NCBI RefSeq assembly: GCF_002002735.1
Contig: NZ_MUNY01000042.1
Location: forward strand, 124,001 to 188,000
Source of the DNA: Algoriphagus sp. A40
GTDB lineage: Bacteria; Bacteroidota; Bacteroidia; Cytophagales; Cyclobacteriaceae
Reading direction: 5' to 3'
Length of the DNA: 64,000 nucleotides
Shown: one piece after another, positions 35,020 to 45,500 of the stretch
Layout: every line of letters begins with the position of its first letter
How positions within the stretch are numbered: the first letter of the stretch is position 1
Notes under the pieces: model-generated
The model's input: the letters and a program-made list of their open reading frames with translations, nothing else
What the model was told of the DNA's origin: nothing
Database searches by the model: none
Position numbers and translations under genes: made by a program

Positions 35020-37239
35020 ATGAAGAAAAAACCATTGATTCTTGCTCTTGCCCTGGCTACCCAATTTGGTGTACAGGTATGGGCCCAGAACCCCAATCCA
35101 AAAAAACAGGTACACCAAGACCGCACATTTTTGCAGGACTATGCCATCAAAAATGCAGGGAAACTTGGAACTGGAAACCTTTTCAGCCTTGCAAGTGACC
35201 GAAATGGAGTAGTTCAAATCCTAGAGGGGAACCAGCTGATGAAGCCATTCGGCGGAGTTTTCCAACAGGACGGCAAAATTGTTTCAGACAGAACCTATTT
35301 GCCAATGAAGGACAAAAAAGTCCTCGCAATTGACAGATACCAAGACCAGTTGGTGTACCTCGATGACGAGGCATTATTCAGCAACGCTTGGGCAGGTGCT
35401 TTATTTATAAAGCATACCTTGAGCAATCCAACGGCATTTGCCGGCGGAAACAACTTCACTTTCCTTGCGGCTGCAAACAACAAGCTTCAGCTTCTTCAAA
35501 AGGACAAGGCAGCTTATTCATTTGAGTTGCCGGCGGGTATCAATGTAGCAGACATTGTCTTTGATGCAGGCCAAAATCTGTTTTGGATCCTGAGCTCAAC
35601 TGAGATTTATTCTTTCTCTCCAGCTAACAATGCGCTGACCAAAGCAACCACAGGAGATCAACTGACTTCTTTGGCTGTCAATCCGGGAAAAAACCAATTG
35701 GTTGTCGGGACCAAAAACGGTTTTTTCACCTATGATCTGAAAGCCAAGAAAAAAAGCGAGATCAACCAGAAATTGCCTTGGACTGAAATCACCACCGTAC
35801 AGGCCGACCAGGATAAAGTTTGGTTTGGAACCACCATGGGTGCTTTCAGCATGGATGCAGCCGGAGAAATCAGTTATTACTATGGTGATCGCTGGCTGCC
35901 GGGCGAGCAAGTCAAAGACTTGATCATCCAGGGAAACAAAACCCATGTACTTACCGAAAACGGTTTGGGAACCATCGTGTTTGAGGAAATGACTTTGGCG
36001 GAAAAAGCCGAAATCCTGGACAAGCAGATGCGTCAGCACCACATCCGTCACGGATTCAATGCTTCATTGGAACTTTCAGAAAAAGGCAATCTTGCCACTG
36101 GGCAACTTTCAGATTCTGACAACGACGGACTTTGGACGACCATGTATCTTGCAGGAGAAGGTTTCAGATATGCAGTTACCAAAGATCCTGAAGCTTTACA
36201 AAACGTGAAAGAATCCCTCCTCGCAATGGAAAGACTTTTCACGATCAATTCACTGGTAGGATTTCCTTCCAGATCATTTGAGCGCAGCGGATACATTCCC
36301 CAACTTTCCGATCCAGAAAGATGGCAACATGCAAAAGATCCAGAGTGGGACTGGAAATCAACCACCTCTTCCGATGAAGCGATCGGGCACGTGTTTGCCT
36401 TTGGTGTATTGGCTGAGGTAGTTGAGGATCCTTGGGTAAAAGCAAAATCGATCGAGTTGCTTGACGCAATGATGACGCACATCGTCAAAAATGACATGTA
36501 CATGATCGATTTTGACGGAAAACCTACCCTCTGGGGCAAATGGAATCCAGTCTATGTCAATGGCTTCCCAACTTCAGTAGGTGACCGCAAGTTGAATTCT
36601 TCCAACATCACCGGCATGCTTCAGACTGCTTATCATTTCACAGGCAAGCAGATGTATAAGGACAAGGCCTTTGAACTGATGAATAAATACGGATACCTGG
36701 AAAACATGATGCGTCCAATGTCTGGCATCGGCCGGTCCGGTGATGGCAGTGACGATTGGGCTAAAATGTTGTCAGACGGATGGAATCACTCAGACGATGA
36801 GATGTATTACGTTGGATACTGGGGACTTTACCGTTATGCATTCGATGAAAACCTAAAAGCAAAGTACAAAGCTTCTATTGTGGACCACTGGGAAGCAGAG
36901 AGACCTGAAAAAGAAGGATTGTGGAACATCTTCACGGCCCTTGTTCAGCCTGAGAATTTCGATCTGGAGGAAGCCATCTGGTTTTTGGAAAAACACCCAA
37001 TCGATTTTATCGGCTGGACCACCAAAAACAGTCACCGCAAGGACATCGAATTGATGGAGCCAAATTTCAGAAATCAACTGACCAAAGAAGTCTTGTCCCC
37101 AAGCGAAGTTCGAATTGCTAGACATAATGCCAACCGTTTCTCACTTGACGGTGGAAACAACGGCATGACTGCAAACAGCCCAGGAGATATCTGGCTCCTT
37201 CCTTATTGGATGGGCAGATACCTGGAAGTAATAAAATAA
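35020..37239 (+). CDS. Propeller plus alpha/alpha-barrel protein, candidate glycan-active enzyme
   Basis: A 739-residue protein with a signal peptide ending VWAQ. Residues ~45-325 look like a beta-propeller of regulator-propeller type (NQLVVGTKNGFFTYDLKAKK, DKVWFGTTMGAFSMD). Residues ~345-735 form an alpha-helical region like a six-hairpin glycosidase barrel (SDSDNDGLWTTMYLAGEG). I cannot assign a glycosidase or lyase family. It starts one base after the sialidase-like gene and is followed by two terminators, so it closes the operon. The function as a glycan-active enzyme is inferred from context. Confidence 0.65.
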   Translation: MKKKPLILALALATQFGVQVWAQNPNPKKQVHQDRTFLQDYAIKNAGKLGTGNLFSLASDRNGVVQILEGNQLMKPFGGVFQQDGKIVSDRTYLPMKDKKVLAIDRYQDQLVYLDDEALFSNAWAGALFIKHTLSNPTAFAGGNNFTFLAAANNKLQLLQKDKAAYSFELPAGINVADIVFDAGQNLFWILSSTEIYSFSPANNALTKATTGDQLTSLAVNPGKNQLVVGTKNGFFTYDLKAKKKSEINQKLPWTEITTVQADQDKVWFGTTMGAFSMDAAGEISYYYGDRWLPGEQVKDLIIQGNKTHVLTENGLGTIVFEEMTLAEKAEILDKQMRQHHIRHGFNASLELSEKGNLATGQLSDSDNDGLWTTMYLAGEGFRYAVTKDPEALQNVKESLLAMERLFTINSLVGFPSRSFERSGYIPQLSDPERWQHAKDPEWDWKSTTSSDEAIGHVFAFGVLAEVVEDPWVKAKSIELLDAMMTHIVKNDMYMIDFDGKPTLWGKWNPVYVNGFPTSVGDRKLNSSNITGMLQTAYHFTGKQMYKDKAFELMNKYGYLENMMRPMSGIGRSGDGSDDWAKMLSDGWNHSDDEMYYVGYWGLYRYAFDENLKAKYKASIVDHWEAERPEKEGLWNIFTALVQPENFDLEEAIWFLEKHPIDFIGWTTKNSHRKDIELMEPNFRNQLTKEVLSPSEVRIARHNANRFSLDGGNNGMTANSPGDIWLLPYWMGRYLEVIK

Positions 37240-37257
37240 GTCAATATTGAATCAAGA

Positions 37258-37290
37258 AAGGGAAGCGGTCTTTCGCTTCCCTTCTTTTTC
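37258..37290 (+). terminator. Rho-independent terminator of the sialidase-like operon
   Basis: AAGGGAAGCG/CGCTTCCCTT stem with a 6-base loop, followed by CTTTTTC. Confidence 0.87.
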
Positions 37291-37300
37291 AACTACATTT

Positions 37301-37332
37301 AAATCCGGTTTCATTTTTGAACCGGAAATTTT
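37301..37332 (+). terminator. Second terminator-like hairpin
   Basis: TCCGGTT/AACCGGA stem with a 9-base loop, then AATTTTT. It lies just past the first terminator and may act as a back-up. Confidence 0.5.
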
Positions 37333-37646
37333 TAACAGGAAATGAGGATCTGTAAAAAACTCTCTCGAAAATCACTTTTTCCCCATAAGAATGGAAAAAT
37401 AAATCATCAGGAAACAGCTCCTTAATATTGGTCCTTTTCCCTGTTTTTTTGATTTGAAAAGTGCCTCAATTTCATGGAAAGGTAATTTTCGGGTAAAGAT
37501 GGAAGTAACTTTCTGATTTTTAAGACTTAAAAAGATAACATACCATTTTTAAGATTTTCGCAAATTGAGGGTTGATATGCGTGATATGCGTAACGACTTA
37601 TGTTAATTTTTTTGAAAATTTCAGTCGAAAGAAAAACCCGACAAAA
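37333..37646. promoter_or_regulatory. Leader of the sigma-factor gene with a tandem 9-mer
   Basis: AT-rich DNA. A perfect tandem repeat GATATGCGT GATATGCGT occupies 37574-37591, 55 bases before the chosen start codon. It could bind a regulator. No promoter is identified with confidence. Confidence 0.4.
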
Positions 37647-38177
37647 ATGAACCCTCTTGATCCAACAATTTTTGAAGCATTCAGGAACGGAGAAAAGCAG
37701 GCCATCGAGGCTGTTTACTCCTTTTACAAAGCTCCTGTTATGCGATTTATTGTATCCATGGTGAAGGACTCCATCGATTCAGAGAGTATTTTCCATGAGG
37801 TAATCATGAAAGTAATCCGCAGAAGGGAAAAACTAAGTGCTGATGATGGAATTAACGCTTATGTTTTCACCATTGCCAAAAATGAGGTAATTGATTATTT
37901 CAAAAAACTGAAAAAAGACCGGGAAAGAATTGAAGACTATTACAAAAACCGGATTGATTCTCAAAATGTGATGAGTGCGGCAGATGAGGAGGAAGTATTT
38001 ACAAACCTTGAGGGCGCCTTGGATGGATTGTCAGTCCAACGTAAAAAAGTGATCGAGCTCTCCTACTTCCAGAATCTTTCCTACCAGGAAATCGCCGAGA
38101 AGTTGATGATCTCCAAAAACACAGTAAAAAACCATCTTATCAAAGCCAAAATAATGCTGAGAGAACAATTGATCTGA
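37647..38177 (+). CDS. ECF-like RNA polymerase sigma-70 factor
   Basis: A 176-residue protein from ATG 37647. The frame stays open to a TTG at 37572, but the extra 25 residues (MICVICVTTYVNFF) do not look like sigma-factor sequence and overlap a tandem repeat. Region 2 runs ~12-85, and region 4 covers ~110-170 with SVQRKKVIELSYFQNLSYQE and MISKNTVKNHLIKAK. No anti-sigma gene is adjacent: the gene is isolated between terminators. Its target regulon and partner must be elsewhere. Confidence 0.86.
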   Translation: MNPLDPTIFEAFRNGEKQAIEAVYSFYKAPVMRFIVSMVKDSIDSESIFHEVIMKVIRRREKLSADDGINAYVFTIAKNEVIDYFKKLKKDRERIEDYYKNRIDSQNVMSAADEEEVFTNLEGALDGLSVQRKKVIELSYFQNLSYQEIAEKLMISKNTVKNHLIKAKIMLREQLI

Positions 38178-38234
38178 ATTCCCCTTGAAGCTTTTTAATC
38201 TAAAAAAACAACCCAAAAGACTACAAAATCATTG

Positions 38235-38276
38235 AAAAAGCCCCCACCAGTCAAACTGGTGGGGGCTTTTCTTTTG
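38235..38276. terminator. Strong bidirectional terminator
   Basis: AAAAGCCCCCACCAG/CTGGTGGGGGCTTTT, a perfect 15-bp stem with a 5-base loop and T-runs on both strands. It lies between the convergent sigma-factor and phosphoesterase-like genes. Confidence 0.93.
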
Positions 38277-38289
38277 AACGTTTTCTTTA

Positions 38290-40437
38290 TCACTTCTTTG
38301 GAAATCCTTTGTCGTAAGGCAGATCAAGATTTGGCGCATCTTTTCGGGCTTCCGTTTCCTGAAAAATAGGCTCAAAAGTCGGAGCCTGATCCATTCTGTC
38401 TCCCATTCCCCAGCGGGATTTCGGAACGCCGTACCAATTCAACAAAGTGGCAGCAAATGAAGTAGAATCAAATGGAATGGGCCCTCCTGACCTGAAAACC
38501 GTGTTTTTCTTGATCCATGGCGACACCATGATTGTTGGCACTCTTGGCCCCAACAAGTCAAATTCAAATCCATCTACCCAATCGTTTGGCCAGGGCTTGG
38601 CTGCATATGGCGGTGACACGTGATCGTAGATTCCCCCATTTTTGGAAAAGGTAATGACCAATAAAGTATCCTCCCAATTCGGCCCACTCTTGATTGCTTC
38701 ATAGATTTCGTTGAGCGTAATTTCTCCCGGAACCATACTTGCCCCCGGGTGATAGGAAGAAGTTCCGGATGGCGCGATCCACACCGGTTCCAAAAAGCTA
38801 AAGGAAGGCAGCGTTCCATATTTTGCCTGAATTTTGAAACTTTCAACTCCTCCTATGAGCTTCATCGCGTTTAGATCAATATTTGGAGCTTGGCCTTCCA
38901 GGTAAAGGTGGTAAGTGAAAGGATTGTCAGCCCAGGCTATCGAATTGTATATCGCCCAATCCTTAATTCCGTTATTCCAAAGCACTTTCCAGAGAGACTG
39001 TCGATGCGGATATTGGGCCCAGTTTGCATAGATACTACCACCTTCCCAAGTGTCCAGCCGGTTCATTCCGGACCCGGAAACTGCAAAAGCCCGGTTGATA
39101 TCCGTCCCGCCAGGAACTGAACAAAACCATTCATCGCTGATGGCAAAATTTTCAGCCAACCCGTTTATCACCGGTAGCTGGTCCGGTGTTAGGGTCAGCA
39201 TCACATCCCCGCTGGAATTGTTCCTCACAAATCCACCCATATCAGGTTTGGCTTTCCCGGGATAACCGGGGTTTCTGTCAAAAAACATCTGCTGAAGTCC
39301 ATCTGAATTGTCATGGAAAGGATCCTGCTTTTGGTCGGAAAGATCCCAGTCATTGCTTAAAGCACCGTTTTGAAACTTAGACTGAAACACCTTTTTGCCT
39401 CCGTTCATGTTGAAGTTTTTGGTACTCGCTCCCTCAAATGGCTTGGTAGAACCTATGAAATTGATATTTGCCTGGCCTTTTTCATAAAGCCAGCCGCAGA
39501 CATTGTCAAACGATCTACTTTCGAGTGTGTAATAGACGACATGTTTGATTTTGGCCCGCATGTATTCGATCGTCCCGGGTTGAGGATCGCCGACAGTTAC
39601 TTGTGGGTCTTTGGTAAGTACCGCCATCAGGGAAGAAGAATTTATGATCCCTTCAGGCAATTTTCCTCCATCTATGATTTTCTTGAAAGGAACTTTCGAC
39701 CCCGGATGAAATTCCCAAAGACTGAAAGATTGCTTACCTGGAATCCAGGTGAGGATTTTATCTCCGACCGGTACGATTTGATGTCTTGAGTCGATGCCTG
39801 CCCAATTTCCACTCCAAACCTCAGGTATGGAAAGCGGTACGTTGTTTTGGGGATCAAAACTCCAGATTTTAACATCATTCCCGTCTCCATACCTATCCAG
39901 CACATAATTCCCCATACAGACTAGTTCATGTCCTGCCTCTATCGATGGGAATCCCCCCTGCGGAGTATAAGTTGACGGTAAGGGATCGGAAGGAAGCGGG
40001 CCTAAAAGGTTGGGATCAAAATTATACAACATGTAAGTCCCCCTGCCTTCCCCAGCCACAAAAAACAGCATGAAGTTTCCCATTGAAATCAGGGGCAGTT
40101 CCTTTTGCTCATTTGGATTATCCGAATAGTGACCACGGTAACCCCAGAATTTTGTCGTGGGCCAATTTCCCTCCTGAACCGGTTTTCCCGCCAGAGGATC
40201 CGGTGAACTTGGGTCAAATTCAAAAAGCCGATAGGGAAAGGAACTTACTTTGCCTGTAGTCTGAGCCGGGCCCCAGGTAAGCAAATACCCTCCAATCGGA
40301 GCCAATTGAAACCCCGGATCAAAAGATGCAGTTGGGGCTAAACTTACTTGACTAAAGACTCCGCGTTTTTCGGGGTCAAAATTCCAGATTTGATAATTAT
40401 TCGATGAATTACTTCTGCAAACAAGGTAAGTACTCAT
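38290..40437 (-). CDS. Propeller-phosphoesterase fusion with degenerate active site
   Basis: A 715-residue protein with no signal peptide. Residues 1-~270 hold about five repeats, each with a WxFDP-type strand pair (YQIWNFDP, YRLFEFDP, YMLYNFDP, VKIWSFDP, FSLWEFHP), probably a propeller. Residues ~290-700 are the PF04185 phosphoesterase family (phospholipase C/AcpA). However, the usual ENRSFD block reads ESRSFD (~307), and the usual DEHGGFYDH reads SKNGGIYDH (~600). Several metal-binding residues are thus replaced. The family fold is clear, but phosphatase or phospholipase activity is doubtful. It stands alone behind a strong terminator, upstream of the thiol/nuclease cluster on the other strand. 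Confidence 0.8.
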   Translation of the reverse strand: MSTYLVCRSNSSNNYQIWNFDPEKRGVFSQVSLAPTASFDPGFQLAPIGGYLLTWGPAQTTGKVSSFPYRLFEFDPSSPDPLAGKPVQEGNWPTTKFWGYRGHYSDNPNEQKELPLISMGNFMLFFVAGEGRGTYMLYNFDPNLLGPLPSDPLPSTYTPQGGFPSIEAGHELVCMGNYVLDRYGDGNDVKIWSFDPQNNVPLSIPEVWSGNWAGIDSRHQIVPVGDKILTWIPGKQSFSLWEFHPGSKVPFKKIIDGGKLPEGIINSSSLMAVLTKDPQVTVGDPQPGTIEYMRAKIKHVVYYTLESRSFDNVCGWLYEKGQANINFIGSTKPFEGASTKNFNMNGGKKVFQSKFQNGALSNDWDLSDQKQDPFHDNSDGLQQMFFDRNPGYPGKAKPDMGGFVRNNSSGDVMLTLTPDQLPVINGLAENFAISDEWFCSVPGGTDINRAFAVSGSGMNRLDTWEGGSIYANWAQYPHRQSLWKVLWNNGIKDWAIYNSIAWADNPFTYHLYLEGQAPNIDLNAMKLIGGVESFKIQAKYGTLPSFSFLEPVWIAPSGTSSYHPGASMVPGEITLNEIYEAIKSGPNWEDTLLVITFSKNGGIYDHVSPPYAAKPWPNDWVDGFEFDLLGPRVPTIMVSPWIKKNTVFRSGGPIPFDSTSFAATLLNWYGVPKSRWGMGDRMDQAPTFEPIFQETEARKDAPNLDLPYDKGFPKK

Positions 40438-40939
40438 AAGAAATGGTGTTTTAGGAGGAAAAATAATATGAGAAAGTCCGGATAAAAGCCGGTAAGAGAA
40501 TCAGAAATCAAAGTTTTAATCAACTGAAACATCCACTTTGGGACAGATGCCAGAAAAGGAAATATGAATTTGAGGTCTTGAATAAAGTTTCTCTAAGGAC
40601 TTGCCATTGACAGGAATTTCTTTCCTTTTTCAACCATTTCCTTAAAAATCCATCAATTCATATCTCCTTAAATTAAGTAAAATATTCTGGAAAAAGTCCT
40701 ATATTAATTCACCAAACTTTCTATTTCCAAATCCTATCAATACGTCTTTTCTACCTGCTGCTATCCTTCAAAGCTTTTGCCTGCAATTGGAGTCACTCCT
40801 TGGATATTTATTTCTTAAATGAACCGTGAAAATGTCAAATCGATAAGTTGGAATACCTCACCTTTTTCCAAAATCAACAATTTTCGAATTTTGTAAAAGT
40901 TTGATTTTTAAAGATATAAACTAGAAATATTCAATTGAC
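40438..40939. other. Intergenic region between divergent genes
   Basis: About 500 AT-rich bases that must hold promoters for the phosphoesterase-like gene and the cyclotransferase-like gene. I found no repeat, hairpin or gene, and no promoter I would defend. Confidence 0.5.
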
Positions 40940-41731
40940 ATGTTTTCCTATTTCGGCTATGGATCCAATATCAACCTGATTTCCCTCCGGGCAAAAGGCG
41001 TGGAACCTGTCACTTCTCAGAAAGCCACACTCAGAGGCTGGAAGCTGCGATTCAATGTCCAGCATTGGTTTCGACACGAAGGGGGCATGGGAAATATCGA
41101 ACCGGGTACGGCTGATGACCGGGTCGAAGGCATGGTTTATCTTTGCGAAGACGAGCATCTAGCCTCCATGGATGCCATGGAATCCTACGGTGTAGCTTAT
41201 GACAGAATTGCCGTATCATTGGAAACTGAAACCGAATCGGTAACTGCCTGGGCTTATATAGGTTTGCCCGAATTTATTGACGACTCATGTCTGCCCTCCC
41301 GAAGATATTTGAACATCATCCACAAAGGAGCCATAGCAGCAGGACTCAGTGAATCTTACATCAAAAAACTTGAAAGCCAGACTCTTTTACCCGAAATTGA
41401 CTACCCGGAATTTCAAGTTCCAGAGGGAAAATTTCCAACTTATACTCTAAAAACTCTCGCTTCACACCCTCATCTTACAGCCCTTTCCGGGTCGGTATTT
41501 GACATGCGTGGAGCCCGAAAAAAGCTGGAGGTAATTGCAGGCCTCTTTGGAGGAAAAGACATGACCCTATTTCACCTCAAAAGACATGATTCCAGTACCG
41601 GAAGGGAAACCTTGGAGGATGTCATTAAGGGTCAGATTTCGGAACCGGGAAAAAAATACCTCAATGCCTATCTGAATGAGTATTCCAAAGAATTCAAGTA
41701 TGCTGGTAGTTATTCTTTTGATGTTATTTAG
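40940..41731 (+). CDS. Gamma-glutamylcyclotransferase-like protein
   Basis: A 263-residue protein beginning MFSYFGYGSNINLISL, the nucleotide-loop-like signature of the GGCT/AIG2 fold, with the LASMDAMESYGVAYDR segment at ~75-90 where this family places its active site. The C-terminal ~80 residues (HPHLTALSGSVFDMRG) are an additional part I do not recognise. Such enzymes release 5-oxoproline from gamma-glutamyl compounds, including glutathione. Glutathione-biosynthesis genes lie 6 kb downstream on the same strand, so a role in turnover of that thiol is plausible. The next gene follows after 60 bases. Confidence 0.75.
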   Translation: MFSYFGYGSNINLISLRAKGVEPVTSQKATLRGWKLRFNVQHWFRHEGGMGNIEPGTADDRVEGMVYLCEDEHLASMDAMESYGVAYDRIAVSLETETESVTAWAYIGLPEFIDDSCLPSRRYLNIIHKGAIAAGLSESYIKKLESQTLLPEIDYPEFQVPEGKFPTYTLKTLASHPHLTALSGSVFDMRGARKKLEVIAGLFGGKDMTLFHLKRHDSSTGRETLEDVIKGQISEPGKKYLNAYLNEYSKEFKYAGSYSFDVI

Positions 41732-41790
41732 GAAGAAAAAAATTTAGATATTTAAGGAAATCGATCATTCAAAAATTAGCCACTGACAAA

Positions 41791-42507
41791 ATGAAACAAT
41801 ATCACGAGGCCATGCCTCATGGACCAATACAGGAAGTATTCAAAGATGTGTTTTTCGTGACTGGAACTATGAAAAACGAGTTTTTCGGTTCCATGTGGCA
41901 GTTTAGCCGAAACATGACCATTGTTCGGGAAAACGGCAATTTGACTATCGTCAATTCTGTCAGACTCAAAGACGAAGCCTTAGCTGAACTGGACCGGCTC
42001 GGCAAAGTTGTGAATGTTGTTCGGATCGGCGATATGCACGGAATCGACGACCCCTTTTATGTGGATCGTTATCAGGCTCAATTCTGGGCAATGCCAGGAA
42101 TGAGAGTTCAGGAAGGATTGCATGTGGACAAGGAACTCAAAGAAGGCGGGGAAATGCCATTCGGAGACTGCACCTTTTTCGAATTCAAAACGGTTCTCCG
42201 CCCGGAAGGAATCCTCCGACTAGACCGGGAAGGCGGAATCATGATCGCCTGCGATTCCCTGCAAAACTGGATTTCGCCTGATCAATTCTTCGATGAGAAC
42301 ACTGTGCCAACTATGGAAAAAATGAACTTCTTCAAAAAAGCCGGACTCGGACTGGCCTGGCTTCACGAGAGTCAGCCCAAGCCGGAAGACTTTGAAAGAC
42401 TCAAAAAGATCGAGTTTAAGCATGCACTATGTGGTCACGGCAACCCTTTGAAACACGAGGCACAGGAAGAGTATCACAAAACTATAGCCCAGTTTTTCAA
42501 CCTTTAA
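41791..42507 (+). CDS. Metallo-beta-lactamase-like protein
   Basis: A 238-residue cytoplasmic protein resembling the metallo-hydrolase fold. NMTIVRENGNLTIVNSVRL (~50-68) fits the first strands, and GDMHGIDDPFYVDRYQAQFW (~84-103) takes the place of the HxHxDH metal site but lacks its full pattern. GIMIACDSLQNW (~150) and LCGHGNP (~217) resemble later metal-ligand positions. It is similar in layout to DUF4336-type proteins. The metal site may be altered or absent. It precedes the kinase-cyclase gene by three bases and is probably co-translated with it. Confidence 0.6.
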   Translation: MKQYHEAMPHGPIQEVFKDVFFVTGTMKNEFFGSMWQFSRNMTIVRENGNLTIVNSVRLKDEALAELDRLGKVVNVVRIGDMHGIDDPFYVDRYQAQFWAMPGMRVQEGLHVDKELKEGGEMPFGDCTFFEFKTVLRPEGILRLDREGGIMIACDSLQNWISPDQFFDENTVPTMEKMNFFKKAGLGLAWLHESQPKPEDFERLKKIEFKHALCGHGNPLKHEAQEEYHKTIAQFFNL

Positions 42508-42510
42508 TTT

Positions 42511-45500
42511 GTGAAAACCCTCCACGACATACTCCAAAATGAAAAAATCTCTGGTTACGTCGTGGAGGAAATCATCCTCGAATCCTATCCCCATATCATT
42601 TACCTGGCCCGCAGAGAGGAGGACAATATCAGGGTAGTTTTAAAAACACTTCTCGACCAATACCCCAAAAAAGAGCACCTGGCCAGCCTCAGGAGAGAAT
42701 ACCGGATTATCAAAAAGATTCAAGGCGAAGGCATCATTGCAGTCCATTCACTGATCAATCATGGCAATGGCAAGCAGGCCATTGTAATGGAACAGTTTGG
42801 GATTTCACTCGATCGGCATGTGCTGACTTTTGAAAAAGAAATTTTGCCATTGGAGCAATTCTTTTCGATCGCCATACCCTTAGTCAGATGCCTTGGGAAA
42901 ATCCATGAAAATGAAATTATCCACAAGGACATTGTTCCCCGGAATATCCTTTATGATCCCCAAACTTCAGATATAAGACTGATCGATTTCAGTGCGGCGT
43001 CCGAACTCTCACGTGAGCATCAGGATATTGCTTTTCTGAATAATATCGAAGGTTCACTTCCCTACATGGCACCTGAGCAAACAGGCAGAATGAACCGGGA
43101 CATTGACTATCGGACAGACTATTACACCCTTGGGGTGACTTTCTTTCAGCTTCTCACCGGCAAACTTCCATTTGAGGCAAAAGATGCACTGGAATGGGTC
43201 CATTGCCACATCAGCCGTCAGCCTCCCTCCGCGATTTCAATCAATCCTGCCATCCCAAAAATAGTTTCAGACATTATTGAAAAGCTGTTGGCGAAAAATG
43301 CGGAGGATCGATACCAAAGCAGTTTTGGCCTGGTGATGGATTTGGAAAAAGCCAGGGAGAATTTCAGCAAAGGTTTGAATGGCCTCAGTTTGCCCTTGGC
43401 GCAATCCGATGTTTCCAGACTTTTCCAAATCCCTCAAAAACTGTATGGAAGAACTCAGGAGCTGAACAGACTTGAGAATTTCTTTGAAAACACTACGTTT
43501 GGATCTGTTGAATTCTGTCTTGTTTCGGGTTATTCCGGAGTTGGAAAGTCAGTTTTGGTACAGGAACTTGGCCGATCGATTGCCAAAAAAAGAGGCTATC
43601 TAATACACGGAAAATTTGATCAGTTTCGCCAAAATGCCGCCTATGTCGCTTTGGCAAGTGCATTCCGGGACCTGATCCGCCAATTACTCGGAGAACCCAA
43701 AGAACGACTGGATGAATGGGCCGAAAAAATAGCAAAAGCCCTTGACACCAACGGGCAACTGATCGTGGATTTGATTCCTGAGTTGGAATTGATCATTGGA
43801 AAACAAGCTGCCGTACAGGAGCTTTCTCCAGCGGAAACCCAAAACCGATTTTTGATCTTATTTCTGAATTTCGTCAAGGTTTTTGCCACTGAGGAACATC
43901 CATTGGTCATCTTTTTGGATGATCTCCAATGGAGCGACATTCCAACATTGAACCTGATCAACCGACTGGTAACAGCTCAGGAGCTGAGCAACCTGTTTCT
44001 GATTGGAGCATTTCGGGACAATGCCGTGGATGCCACGCATCCTTTGATTTTGACTTTGGAGGAAATCAAGAAAAAGCGGACAGTCGGTCTCCTGCAACTC
44101 GAACCGCTCAGTCAAGAAGCAGTAGATCAGATCATCATGGACACTTTGGTTTGTGATCATTCCAGATCTGAGCAGCTCAGCAACTTATTGTATAAAAAAA
44201 CAGGCGGCAATCCGTTTTTTACCATCGAGTTGCTCAAAGACCTGCACGAGCGAAAGGTGATTTTTTTCAATCTCAATCGCGGTGAATGGGATTGGGATCT
44301 GGAAGCTGTCAGAAATGTCGAAAACAGTGACAGCGTTGTCGATTTCCTGGTTTCCAACCAGCATCGCCTGAATGAAGCCACCCAACACATCCTCCAGTTG
44401 GCTGCCTGTATCGGTGCCACTTTTGATCTTAAAACGCTGTCCATTATCCGTGAGGGAAGCATGGAAACGACAGCTTCGGAGCTCTATGAGGCGATCAAAA
44501 CCAATATGGTCATCCCACTCAATGAGAACTATAAATATGTGGGAGTTGGTGGATTGGGAATAGCAGAAATACCTTCTGATTCAGCCGAATCGGCAACCAA
44601 TCTCCTCAACCCGACCTATAAATTCCAGCATGACCGGGTTCAGCAGGCAGCCTATTCGATGATTCCAAAGGAAAAAAGGCAGGCTTTGCACCTATCGATC
44701 GGCAGACTGATTTTGGCACATACCACTCCAAAAGAATTGGACGAGGCCTTGATTGATGTTGTCGGCCATCTAAACGAAGGCCGGACTTTGGTTTTGGATC
44801 CTTCCGAGAGAAAAGAATTATCCCGATTAAACCTTGAGGCTGGAGTCAAGGCCAGGCAATCTTCAGCTTATGAAGCGGCTTTGGGCTATCTCAAGATTAG
44901 TTTTGAAATGCTGGGCGCCAATGCCTGGGAATCTGACTATTCACTGATGTGGAAACTCAGCGAAGAACTTCAAAGCTGTTTTTATCTGACAGGTGACTGG
45001 AATAAGGCCGATGAGTGGACCGAAGTCATGCTCCAAAATGCAAAAACTCCGGTGGAAAAAGGGTTGATTTTAGCGGTCAGAACCCGTCAATATGCAACTA
45101 TCGGCAAACTTCCTGAATCCATAAAAGCTGCTTACCAGGGTCTCGCAATTCTTGGATTCAACTTCGTCCAAGTTCCGGATATGGAAAATGTCGCCGAGGA
45201 AGTCCGGCTGGTCTCCGAAAATCTTCAAGGCAAAGCAGTTTCTGATCTGATCAACAATCCCGAAATCAGCGACCAAAACGCAAAAATTGCCAGTCAATTG
45301 CTGATGGAGATTTTTCCTGCGGCATTTTTGTCCGGCTCAGGCAGAATGTTTCCCTACCTGGTTTTGAAATCAGCCAATATCGCACTCAAATACGGAAACA
45401 GTCCCGAAACTGCATTTGCCTATGCAGCTTATGCGATGCTGCTTTCTGGATATTTTGAAAATCCGGCAGAAGCCTATAAATACGGCAAACTGGCGGTGGA

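Noticed and set aside
37572..37646. TTG-initiated 25-residue extension of the sigma factor
   Set aside because: The residues do not fit a sigma factor and the DNA is a tandem repeat; ATG 37647 is better.
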